Positions 46,975 to 56,560 of a stretch of 64,000 bases of DNA are shown here, piece after piece (position 1 is the stretch's first letter; every line of letters begins with the position of its first letter). Source of the DNA: Dryomyza anilis (taxonomy: Eukaryota; Arthropoda; Insecta; Diptera; Dryomyzidae); assembly GCA_951804985.1 (NCBI GenBank), contig OX638131.1, forward strand, positions 107,687,363 to 107,751,362, in the 5' to 3' direction. Made by a program: the position numbers and the translations under genes. The notes under the pieces were generated by a model. It made no database searches and was not told where the DNA came from. It was given only the letters and a program-made list of their open reading frames with translations.

Positions 46975-47640
46975 CTGATTCGATATCGTAGGAATTCTCC
47001 GACATATCGTATCGACTGGGTTCAAATGTTATAACAAGATTTGACATTTATGACATCGATATCGCTATATTTTCTAAGCAATCTCGATATTTGATAAATT
47101 TCCTTTCGATATCGATCGTCAAATTGGTAGGTAGATTTGTCATGGTAGGTACACCCAGAAAAAAATTCCCTCAAATCCCATTAAAATTGGTCAATAGGAC
47201 AATTATTGATTCAATAGTATACAAAAAATAAATCTTCTCATATAAACTCAATGGCAATGTCATGGTATTTTCTAGTATTTAATGGAATTTTCCGATTAAA
47301 ATAATAATTTATCCTATTGATTATTTTTAATAGTAAAAAACTATTATTTATATAGTATTTTTTTCTGGGTGTAGATTTCGACGTTCTGTCGAAGTTTTCT
47401 CGATACGAGACATTTTTCGAAATCGAAGATAGAAATGATCAATGTTCGAGATTGCTGAGAAAAATATTGCGAAATCGATGTAATAAATGTTTATATATCA
47501 TATCTTGTCAAAGAATTTGAATGTACGAAAGATTTAAAAAATTAAAATCGAGAAAGCAACGAGATCGAACTTTTTAATCGAAGTTATTGGAGAAAGCTTC
47601 GAGGCATCGAATGTCTCCGAGACATTGCAGACTGGGTAGT
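46975..47640. repeat. GATATCG-rich CAGTCTG-ended repeat, split by a TA-MITE
   Basis: 46975-47149 and 47373-47640 are one repeat in inverted orientation relative to 49417-49812 and end in GACATTGCAGACTGGG. The split falls at a TA dinucleotide (see the MITE at 47150). Confidence 0.65.
47150..47372. mobile_element. TA-inserted MITE, best copy (CACCCAGAAAAAAAT ends)
   Basis: Ends TACACCCAGAAAAAAATTCC and ATTTTTTTCTGGGTGTA. The uninterrupted host sequence exists in inverted form at 49670-49710 (GGTAGGTAGATATCGGAACG on its minus strand), whereas here it reads GGTAGG-TA, the element, then TA-GATTTCGACG. The element therefore duplicated a TA on insertion, as Tc1/mariner- and pogo-type elements do. 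No open frame. Confidence 0.85.
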
Positions 47641-48120
47641 TACAATTTGACCCTCGATATCGATACGAGCAAGTGTATGATATCGTGTGCATTCTCTTGC
47701 AACTCGCATTGATCTCCTAAAGATATCGAAACGACCGAAATACTGTGAAGCTTCTTTTTCATTTGTATAATATAAATATATATATATAGAAAGAAACCAA
47801 ACTATTTTATAAATAGTGCAGTGATATACAGTGATTTCTAATCATAATAATATCATTCGTTTATCATATCATTCATTTAGAGATCGAGAGAATAATTAAA
47901 ATCTGTAGGATTTAGTAATGTAAAGTAATTTAATTTAATTAAACAAATTTCAAAAAGTAGCCAGTCTTTTGGTTTTGTGAAACATCCCTGGATTCAAAAT
48001 AAAAATAAAACAAACAAAAAACGGTTACAATATAAGTACTAGTTATAGACATTTTCAAAAGAATTTTATTGTTAAAAATTGAGAACCACAAGAATTTAAA
48101 TTTATAACATTTTTTGACAT
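47641..48120. other. Noncoding DNA, no supported gene
   Basis: Trailing GATATCG words to about 47745, then AT-rich sequence with a short TATATATA run. Nothing gene-like. Confidence 0.4.
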
Positions 48121-48121
48121 T

Positions 48122-48415
48122 CTAATGAGTTTGCGATGTTGCCGTACCCCAGCAGTCAGTAGGGACAATACGGTTGCCGCCAGATAGTACATTTAATACT
48201 GATGCATTACGAATTCTTTCCAGCAAGTCTTCATTATTTCTCTGTTCCCGCTTCGTGCGAATATTTTAATTAATGAGCGCTGTTCTGTGAAATTCCGGCT
48301 GGAAGGCGTCCTGTGAATCCGTAATACTCTTTAAAGTCTCGGCCGGTATGTATGCGCCTGAGGACAGTTGTAGCAGATACACAACGACGATTGAAAGAAT
48401 TACTAGACGAATCAT
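48122..48415 (-). pseudogene. Cluster member E, peptide precursor broken by a nonsense codon
   Basis: The minus-strand ATG at 48413-48415 opens a 97-codon frame with the family signal peptide, the TDSQDAF...TALIN pro-block and RTKR at codons 53-56, but codon 50 (48266-48268) is TAA. Members A and D have GAA here, so a single base change fits. After the stop, the frame remains open to TAG at 48122-48124, and the tail is diverged: QSY is lost, and two new residues, Cys and Trp, appear. The promoter with TATA (48494-48501) and GGAATTTTCC is intact. The likely status is a recent pseudogene; a sequencing error or natural polymorphism cannot be excluded. Confidence 0.75.
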
Positions 48416-48923
48416 ATTCAATAAAATGATCTGAAGTTATTGTCACTTGTATACTTAACTGAGGACTGACGGATTCTGAGAATTCTACGCATCCTTTTAT
48501 ACAAATTTGCATAGAGATTAACAAAGCGCCAGCAATTATTTTATATAATTTTTCAAAAAAAAGTGTAGACTTTGAATTTGGAATTTTCCAATTCGGTAAA
48601 CTGCGTATCGTTTGGTTCAAAAGTCATTTTTATTTTAGACATTTTTAATTTTTATAGACTCTAAGCATCTGATTACACAGTTCTTATCACTTTGTCAGTA
48701 AGTAGATGACTTGAATATAGATTAAATGCTTGAATTTCAACACATTGGAATTTACAGAATATCTTGCGAAGTGTTAATCCTTATCAATTCAATAACTAAT
48801 ATTAGAAGACTCGCGTGGTTGGAAAATTTTATAATTTTCTTTTAAAAGGCTACACATTTTCGAATAATGACATTAGTTACTTCCCAACTCTTGTGCGATC
48901 AATATAAATTTACATTTTACAAA
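48416..48923. promoter_or_regulatory. Shared bidirectional promoter region of members E and F
   Basis: TATA for E at 48494-48501 (minus), kappaB-like GGAATTTTCC at 48580-48589, GATA-like CTTATCAC at 48683-48690, GACTCGCGTGGTTGGAAA at 48808-48825, and a TTTAAAAGGC TATA variant for F at 48841-48850. The order matches the A/B region. Confidence 0.6.
48580..48589. promoter_or_regulatory. NF-kappaB-like site GGAATTTTCC
   Basis: Identical to 45779-45788, embedded in the same context TTTGAATTT...AATTCGG. Confidence 0.55.
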
Positions 48924-49205
48924 ATGCGTTTAGTATTTTTGTCTGTTATCCTTGCTGTGGCCTGTCTTTCACTTCTAACTGCGGCCGCTCCTATGTCGCA
49001 GCAATTGACGGATGCCATGATCAGACCGGAACAGAGTTACGAAAAGACTGTACTGGAAGCTGTCAGGGATGGCACTGCTACGTTCGCGGCAACAAATGGC
49101 ATCATTACGGTGGCGGTGCCAAATCCCGTGACCGCAATTGCAGCTGCTGGTGCTGGTGTTATTTCGGTGGTCACTGGAGTTATTGCAGGCAGAATTGATA
49201 AATGA
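48924..49205 (+). CDS. Secreted Gly/Ala-rich peptide precursor, cluster member F (93 aa)
   Basis: Paralogue of member B with the same length. The signal/pro region (MRLVFLSVILAVACLSLLTA, then AAPMSQQLTDAMIRP) differs from B at five residues. The 58-residue core from EQSYEK to GRIDK is identical, with six nucleotide differences, all synonymous. The start is the ATG at 48924, homologous to 39137; the upstream in-frame ATG at 48867 lies in the region corresponding to the member B 5' UTR. The hydrophobic Gly/Ala segment AIAAAGAGVISVVTGVIAG may be membrane-active. No R-x-K-R site. The expected polyadenylation hexamer reads AGTAAA. Confidence 0.8.
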   Translation: MRLVFLSVILAVACLSLLTAAAPMSQQLTDAMIRPEQSYEKTVLEAVRDGTATFAATNGIITVAVPNPVTAIAAAGAGVISVVTGVIAGRIDK

Positions 49206-49209
49206 TTGC

Positions 49210-49415
49210 AATGTATTTTCAGTAAAAGTTTAAGTATTTTAATTTATGTATATAAAATGAATATAAAAACCTTTCTCTGGTATTTTTAAAATAATTGTGT
49301 CTCTCAATTATTTTTATTTATTATTTGAAATTATGACAAAATTTATCAATTTTATATAACATTGAATAACAAGTTTTTAAGAAATTAATGTTGGATATCA
49401 GTGAACATTCAATAG
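49210..49415. other. 3' flank of member F, similar to that of member B
   Basis: GTGTCTCTCAATTATTTTT and ATTTGAAATTATGACAAAATT align with 39500-39580, so the duplication extends past the gene. Confidence 0.6.
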
Positions 49416-49416
49416 T

Positions 49417-49812
49417 CCCAGTCTGCCATGTCTCGGAGACCTTCGATACCTCGAAGCTTTCTCGAATAACTTCGATAAAAAAGCTCGATTTCGTTGCTTT
49501 CTCGATTTTAATTTTTAAAAATTTTCGTACATTCAAATTCTTTGACAAGATACGATATTTAAACATTTATCAAATCGATATCGCAATATTTTTCGTAGAA
49601 ATCTCGAACTTTGATCATTTTTTTCGTCGATATCGTTCCGATTTCGAAAAATTTCTCGTATCGATATAACTCCGACAGAACGTTCCGATATCTACCTACC
49701 ATCTAGGTGCAATTTGACGCTCGATATCGTTACGAGAATGAACGAATCGTGTGATTTCTCCCTCTACTCGCAATGATCTCGTAACGATATCGATACGAAT
49801 GGCATACTGGGG
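49417..49812. mobile_element. CCCAGTCTGCC-ended GATATCG element, possible MITE
   Basis: The left end CCCAGTCTGCCATGTCTCGG and right end AATGGCATACTGGGG form an imperfect inverted pair. The interior is dense in GATATCG and TCGATATC palindromes. A second left end starts at 49843 (CCCAGTCTGCCATTCGACTC). Inverted copies occur at 46975-47640. Confidence 0.6.
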
Positions 49813-49842
49813 TACTATTACTTAATAACTTCTATTATGCCT

Positions 49843-50160
49843 CCCAGTCTGCCATTCGACTCGATATCGCTTCGAGACCGTTTCGAGATGTCGAGGAATT
49901 CATTCGATCTCGATTACGATTTCATATCTATATTAAACTACAATTCATTCTAAGATGTTCGTAGATATCGTAACGAGATAACGAAGAAAGACAAAATAAA
50001 AACGATGTGGATCGATATCGAGATTGATTCGAAAAACATTGCGATATCGATGTGATAAATATTTAAATATTATATTATATTTTCTTTAAATTTATTGTAC
50101 GAAAATTTTAAAAAATGAGTAGTGATAAAACACTTTTTTATCGTAGTTAGTTCGAAAAAA
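49843..50160. repeat. Second GATATCG-rich element, diverged
   Basis: Begins CCCAGTCTGCCATTCGACTC and continues with TCGATATCG-type words to about 50160. Confidence 0.5.
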
Positions 50161-50224
50161 AACTTCGATCATCGGAGAGCTTCGAGACAAGTCAATAAAA
50201 TATTTGAAAAGTCTATAATAAAAA

Positions 50225-51640
50225 ATCCAAAGGAAAACTTCGCCGAGGCAAAACCTTTCCCGACAAAAATTCCTCTTCGAGGCTATGCTTCCGTGAACAA
50301 TTTTTTTACGGACAATACTTTTTCGTATACTTCATTCCACAAGAATTCTTCCTCAAGACTATTAATAAGCAAGTAAATTAAACACCGAAACAATGCTTCC
50401 CTATACAACTTTGTTCCAGACAATTCTTTCCCAAGAAAATTCTTCGCCGGGACAATTTTTTGCTGGGCAATACTTTACCCGATAATACTTTACCGGACAA
50501 TTTGTGAAAACATTTTCCACAATTCACTTCTGAAATAAATGTACTCCAGGACAATTCTTTCCTGGGCAATTTTTCACTAAGACATTTCTTCCTAAGACAA
50601 ATCTTTTCCAAGTTAAACCATTCGTGGCCAATTAGTCCACATATATTTTTTTCCTCTGAACATTTTCCAACGGACAATTCTTTCCGGGTCTACTCTTCCT
50701 CGTGACCATTCTTTCCCGAGACAATTCTTTCTTAAGACAATTCATAATCAACAATTCGACCACCTACATATTTCTACAGTGACATTCTTCCCTTAGATAA
50801 TTCTTCCTTGAACAATTTATATCGAACAGTTTTATCACGGATAAATCTTCCAAGAAAGAAACTTTCAGGGCAAATTCTGCACTGAGGGAAATTTTTGATA
50901 CCTAACAAATTAATAACTGAATTCAAGAATAATTCTATGTAGTTACTTTTTAGATACCTAAGAAATGAATAACTGAATTCAATAATAATTTTATTTAGTT
51001 ACTTTTTGGACAACTAAGTAAATCTTTTTTTTTAAATTAAGGATTTTTCGGTTTATCTGTATATCACTCCGTATACTTCTTGATTCCTTCTGGATTGTAA
51101 ACTTATTTCCCTCCGTGCATCATCGAAAAATCTTTTCAGAACAATTCTTCCCGAAGACAATTTTTCCTTAAGATAATTCATATTCATACAATTCCTCCAA
51201 TTTCAATTCTACAGTACAATTCTTTTCCTAGATAATCCTTACCTGAACAATTTATATCCGAACAATTCTTTCACAGACAATACTTTCATGGACAATTCTT
51301 CAAAGAATAAAATTTTCAAGAAAAATTCTATCCTCGATAAACAATTTATCCTCGAGACCATTCTTTCCCAATTCAATTCTTCTTTAAGAGAATTCATGTC
51401 CATACTAAATAAATATTTCCTGGACATTTTATATCTAGAGAATTCTTTCACAAATTATTTTCTGACAATTCTTCTTTGAGATCATTCATCCCCGAGAATG
51501 TTCTTTCCTTAGATAATAAATCTCCTTACAAGTTAATTCTTCCTTGGACGATTTATGTCCGGATTCATTCACAGACAATACTCCCTCGTGACCATTATTT
51601 CTTGACTTTGACGAGCGAATTCTTCCCTAAGACAATTAGA
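50225..51640 (+). repeat. ACAATTCTTCCCGAGA repeat tract, unit-4 flank of the peptide cluster
   Basis: 50255-50370 aligns with 39765-39900, and 50380-50880 with 40741-41250. The tract continues to 51640 with the same words (GACAATTCTTCTTTGAG, CTCGAGACCATTC). Several short frames here read repeat sequence and are not genes. Confidence 0.75.
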
Positions 51641-51805
51641 GTCTCGACGCGTCGGTGGGTCGTTAAGTTAGTGCGTTGAACTAAAAGCCAAAAATCGCTA
51701 TTGCGACGGACTATGAGAGGAAATGTTTCGAGTTCGATCTCAGCGACTGTCAATAATTTATCATGGAAAACATTTTTCTATACGACGCTACCAAAAAATA
51801 AAAAA
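51641..51805 (+). mobile_element. tRNA-derived SINE, diverged copy
   Basis: GTTAGTGCGTTGAACTAAAA, GTTCGATCTCAGCGACTGTC and AAAACATTTTTCTATACGACG parallel the SINE at 57569-57840. The A-box is degenerate. Confidence 0.55.
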
Positions 51806-52380
51806 AACAAACATTTTTAAAGTCCGCCCCTAAAATGAAAGATTTCCTCGTAAAAATGTACGAAATAAAAAAAAAACCGCATCAATATTGTTTATTTGAT
51901 GCCCGATAATCAAGTTTTCGTTGGAAAAGTCTCGATGGTTTATAAATTTATCTCATACGATAAGAATTTTCGGAAAAGAATTGCCTCGGCGATGAGAACC
52001 GAGGCAGGTAAGGATTATAAAAGGAAATAATTGTACTATAGAAATAAAGTTGGATGAATTGTATGGAGATGAATTCTCTTAATGAAGAATTAACACAGGA
52101 AAGAATGGTCTCGAGGATTTCATTCTTTGAAGAATTATCCGTGAAAGAAATGTTCGAATATAAATTGTTCAGATAAGTATTATCTAGGAAAAGAATTGTA
52201 CTATAGAATTGAAGTTGGATGAATTGTATGAATATGAATTATCTTATGGAAGAATTGTCTTCGGGAAGAATTGTTTTAGAAAGATTTGTCGAGGATACAC
52301 GGAGGGAAAAAACCAAACATCTTCAGAGAATTTTCACTAAAAATTCTTTCTCGTACAAAATTCAAAAATCAGAATTGAAC
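51806..52380 (-). repeat. Reverse-oriented GAATTGTCTCGAGG repeat tract
   Basis: Words GAATTGTATGGAGATGAATTC, GAATGGTCTCGAGGATT and GAAGAATTGTTTTAGAAAG are the reverse complement of the ACAATTC tract to the left. The orientation therefore flips around the SINE at 51641. Confidence 0.6.
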
Positions 52381-52414
52381 ATAAATTGAATGAAAAACAA
52401 ATCAACCCTGGCGC

Positions 52415-52810
52415 TCTCTCCTCTCTCTCTCTCTCTCTCTGGCAATATTTTTGCAGGCCAACGGAAAGCTCTAGGTTTGAGTCTTGGCTTTTCGAAGGCA
52501 GAATACAACAAAAAGAAAATAGCAAACCCAAAACCCAACGCACGGCGCCAGGCTGAACAACATTTTCGAAGGCAAACCTCAGTCATGGAGTTCCAGTCGT
52601 CGGGTCAACTTGGAACAAATTTCAACGCGCGCGCGATATAAAAAATCACAACGTGAAGCAGCAGCAGCAGGAGCAAAACTTCAAACTGAATTGAAGTAAA
52701 GTGAATTGAATTGAAGATATGGAAAAGGTGTAGTGAGTTTGTGTAGTGAAAGTAAAAAAAAAATAAGAAGAAGAAAAATAAAACAGTGAAAAGCAGTTGC
52801 GAAAAAGGTG
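52415..52810 (+). promoter_or_regulatory. Possible promoter and noncoding first exon
   Basis: A CTCTCTCT run (52418-52440), which is a GAGA-factor-type motif, is followed by GC-raised DNA, a CTCAGTCATGG initiator-like site at 52579 and GCGCGCGATATAAAAAATC (TATA near 52637). The subsequent leader has CAGCAGCAGCAGG and AATTGAAGTAAAGTG, with a weak donor AAAAAGGTGAAG at 52807. Short frames on both strands are not protein-like. Confidence 0.3.
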
Positions 52811-53400
52811 AAGAATATTTAAGAAAATCAAATGGAAACGAATTTAATAAAATAAAAAATTATACAAAGAAAATTCTAAAAAATATTTAAAAGTAAAATA
52901 AAAAGAAAGTTAAAAAAAAAATTGCAAATTTTATTTTTTTGCGCACATACATACACATATTTGCACCCACACTAAAAGATGTGCTGCTGTTGTCTGTTGT
53001 CTGTCAATACAAATCGACAATAAGGAGTAGCCTTAACAGCAGCAGCAGCAACAGCAACCAAAACAAGCAGCACAATTAATACACGAGGTCTTAATATAAA
53101 TAATGCTAAAATTGTGCTTCTGTATGTGTGTCAGATGTGTGTTTGTGTGTGTGTGCAGAGTGCGTTTGTGTGCGTGACATCTTACGGCGTTAATGTCCTT
53201 GTATCGCTGCATTGACTCCTGTCGCCTGTCGTGCTTTTGGACGGACTGCTTGCTGTTGGTCGCCGCGAGTTTTCTTTGTTGCTGCGTTGAACTTTGCAAT
53301 CTGCAGATGGCAGCAAACAAACACTCAAAGGCAACAGCTGCAGCAACAACATGTTGTCCATAGAAATGACGCATGTTGTTCTTGTTGAATTCTTTTGCTG
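52811..53400. other. Moderate-GC noncoding DNA with CAG and TG microsatellites
   Basis: AGCAGCAGCAGCAACAGCAA at 53037-53060 and TGTGTGTGTC/TGTGTGTGTG at 53127-53175. The minus-strand frame 53033-53374 reads low-complexity (CCCCCC, HTHTNTH) sequence and is not supported. Confidence 0.4.
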
Positions 53401-54040
53401 ATTAAGGTCAAAAAGGATTAAAATGTGAACAGCAAATAAAGAATATTTTCAAAGAAATATTATAAAATGAATAAAAAAAATATTATAATAAAAAAAACTG
53501 TTTTTAAAATTTAGAAAATTCCATAAACAGCTCAATTTTTGCAAAATAGTTTCTCAAAATTAAAAAAAAAATTAAATTTTCTTATTTAGCGATTATCAAG
53601 ATTTTTCGTTTCTGCAGTGATTCCTTCATAGTACATAAATATAATAGGACAACAACTAATCTAAATGCCTAAAAATATGCATATAATTTTTTTTTGTGTG
53701 ACATCACGTTTTTGCATTAAAAATAAAATAACCCATAGCATATAAAGTATTCCTATACTTTGTAGTATTTCCTCAAAGTGAAAATATCATAAGTGTACCA
53801 TCTCCAAAACCTGAACCTTATTCCGCCATTTAAGATTTTTTTTCGAATTGTGGATGATGTAAAAAAAAAACACCTTGTAAATGGAATTTTTAAGTGAATT
53901 TCTATTATGCCCTTTAGTTAGAATAAAGAAAAGTAGGGAAATTGTGATAGTTGGTGTGATGAAGTTCGTAAGAACTTTGAAAGTTATAGTCGATCTAAGC
54001 CGACTATAAATGAAATACACATATGGGCATTTCTTGGTGT
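53401..54040. other. AT-rich noncoding DNA with a TATAGTCG palindrome
   Basis: At 53984-54008 the sequence TATAGTCGATCTAAGCCGAC followed by TATA is the inverse of the mini-me-like terminus at 27429-27452. No gene. Confidence 0.4.
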
Positions 54041-55800
54041 TCCGGACGGGACATTCGTACGTTTAAAACTTTAATATCTCGCAGGAAAATTAATAAATTT
54101 ACTTGATTTTTTTTGTGCAAGTGGTATTTAAATAGCACTAAATATCTGCAAAACTAGAGAATACCAAATGATAGATCAAAAGAAATAAATTAAAGAGTGG
54201 TCGTTCCGGACGGGACAAAAACAGAAGTACATGTCGAGGTTCATATGGAAATTCCAAAAGTCAACGAATTTTGTAGTGGAGACCGGTGCTAAGTCGACAC
54301 TTTTTTTTTAATTGCTAATTTGGACCACCATATCAATGACATAGGACAAAAATAATAATACAGTTGTATAGATTGATTCATTAGCTCAAAATGTTCCATA
54401 ATCTGTAAAGATCTACAATATTTAGTTTCCACGAAACAAATGCAAATGCGACACAACCTCCAACCTGCTTCTGAAAATAGGCTGTGGGTAAAGTCAACAA
54501 TACCCACTTTTCCCGCGAATGCACATTTTTCTGATATCTTTCAATCTAATTGAATTATATATTCCAAGCTATAACTATTCGTGATGTTTTTTTCTGGTCC
54601 CGCGAAATTGTTTGACCATTACTCATATTATTCACATTTTAGTTATTTTTGCAATAACTTCTTAAACCATGTTCAAATGAATGACAAGTCGCTTTATTTT
54701 GTAAGAATGAACTATTTTGTAAAACTCATAGAACAAAATATTTCTATCAATTGTATTTTCGCGGAATCTACTTTGACCAAATGCTTTTGGGAAGACTTTA
54801 CACTCCACGATACTTAGTATAATATCATTGGCATAAAAATGCGAAATGAATAGAAAAATAATATAAAAATCAACACATCATGTCGTGTGAAACCCTTACT
54901 ACATAATAAGTACTCATCACAAAAGATATAAATTATCAAAACTTTAATGGCAAGTACAAGTTTAATGCGTTATCAATATCTAACTTTTCGAGTCAAAAAA
55001 CATATTTTATTACATAAACTGAAGTTCAAGCACAAAGTGGATTTATCTTCTTTGGTAACAGTGTTACGTGTACAGTGTCAATTTGAATTTTATCTGACAT
55101 CCCATTCGCGTTTTAAAGCAAAATTTGTCTTTGCACCGGTCTCTCCTATGTAAATATTTTTTTTGAGAAATCGCTGAGATATTGTGCTTAATTTGTAAAT
55201 TTACACTTTGTATATTGTATATATATTTTTTTAAAATAAATCACAGACAAATTCCGGACGGGACATTTCGGACGGGACCATTTCTTTTTCTAAAAATACA
55301 TTTTGCGTACAAATTATTTTTTTGAATAATTTAGAAAGATAGCTAAGATAATTTACTTAATTTTTGTATATGTACACTTTTTCCCTAAAATGCATAGTTA
55401 TTGCGTAATAAATCACAGAATAATTCCGGACGTTCTGTATGAAAATTTGTACTACGATTTTCTGCTAAAGACAATTTTATGTCTGACAATATTAATAATC
55501 GTTATTACGAAATATAAAGTGATGTACGATTTGAATTTAAAGAGTTTTTTTAAGGTTTTTATTTTTTTTTTCCTTTTTTGTGATTTTATTTTTTACACTT
55601 TTACTACTCAAAGTTCCGAACGTGACAGATTTCAATTAGCTGTTAAAAGTTTATAAAAATTACTAGAAAATCGATGTTTACATGAAAATGCTAAGAAATT
55701 TAGAAACAGAGGGTTGAACTCTTTAAAAAATGTTGTCAGTTTAATATGATAATAAATGTACCTTTTTGATTACGAACGTGACAATAGAATACACTTATGC
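54035..55800. repeat. Noncoding region with recurrent TTCCGGACGGGACA motif
   Basis: GTTCCGGACGGGACATTCG (54038), GTTCCGGACGGGACAAAAAC (54204), ATTCCGGACGGGACATTTCG (55251), TTCCGGACGTTCTG (55423) and decayed GTTCCGAACGTGACAG (55611) recur in otherwise AT-rich DNA. The motif is GC-rich and strongly conserved for such a context. The reading frames at 54581, 54947 and 55390 have no recognisable domain. Confidence 0.5.
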
Positions 55801-55984
55801 AAAAATAAAAATGTGTACCTTATTTTAATTTCAATGCTTATTTTTAAGCTATAGAAATATTAAATAAGGTTGTCTGAAAAAACAGAAAAAATACTTTGTA
55901 TCTGTATTTCTTTCAAAATATTTAATTTGGTTACTCAAAGTACAAGAAAAATTTGTATATTTACAAATTGTATAGTAACTTAAC

Positions 55985-56560
55985 TTTTTGAATATTTTTT
56001 TATACTTTATCATTTCTGTGGGCCCAATGCATAACAGCATAACTCGACTTATGTCGTTATGTCGTGTGTACCGCCATCGTATTCCCGGTATTCGATTTAA
56101 TATTGTGTCAAATTTTGGTGATATTCTCTTTTTTAGTTCAAAAGTTATAAGGGAAAAACATAACAGCATAACTCGTTTTGCCGCATTTTACATATGAAAT
56201 AACGACACAACTAGACTTATGTTGTTATTACACACTCGAAAGTTGAATTGTCTGAGTAAAATTCCAAAGAAATCATAACAACATATCTCGACTTGCGTTG
56301 TTATTCCAAATTTTAAAATTATGTTTTTTATAAAAAATGTCCACTTATGTCGTTATTCCAAATTTAAAAACATTTTTCTTATAACGTAATTCAAGTTATG
56401 TCGTTATTCCAAAATAATTTGTTGTTATTTATTGAACATATCTCCACTTATGTTGCTATTCCAAAATTAGTTTTATTAAAAGTTAAAAAATAAGTCGACA
56501 TATGCCGTTATTCCAAAAACAAAATATATACTAATTTACGACTTATGTTGTTATTCAATG
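55985..56560 (+). repeat. Recurrent ACTTATGTCGTTATTCCAAA motif
   Basis: At least eight copies or variants (CGACTTATGTCGTTATGTCG, CTTATGTCGTTATTCC, ATATGCCGTTATTCC) at irregular 40-60-bp spacing, on a ladder of CATAACAGCATAACTCG words. Related words recur at 58410-58740. Confidence 0.65.

Noticed and set aside
48270..48620. 116-codon minus-strand frame overlapping member E
   Set aside because: It spans the conserved TATA and kappaB promoter region and is out of frame with the family.
53033..53374. 113-codon minus-strand frame with Cys and His runs
   Set aside because: It is built from CAG and TG microsatellites read in reverse.
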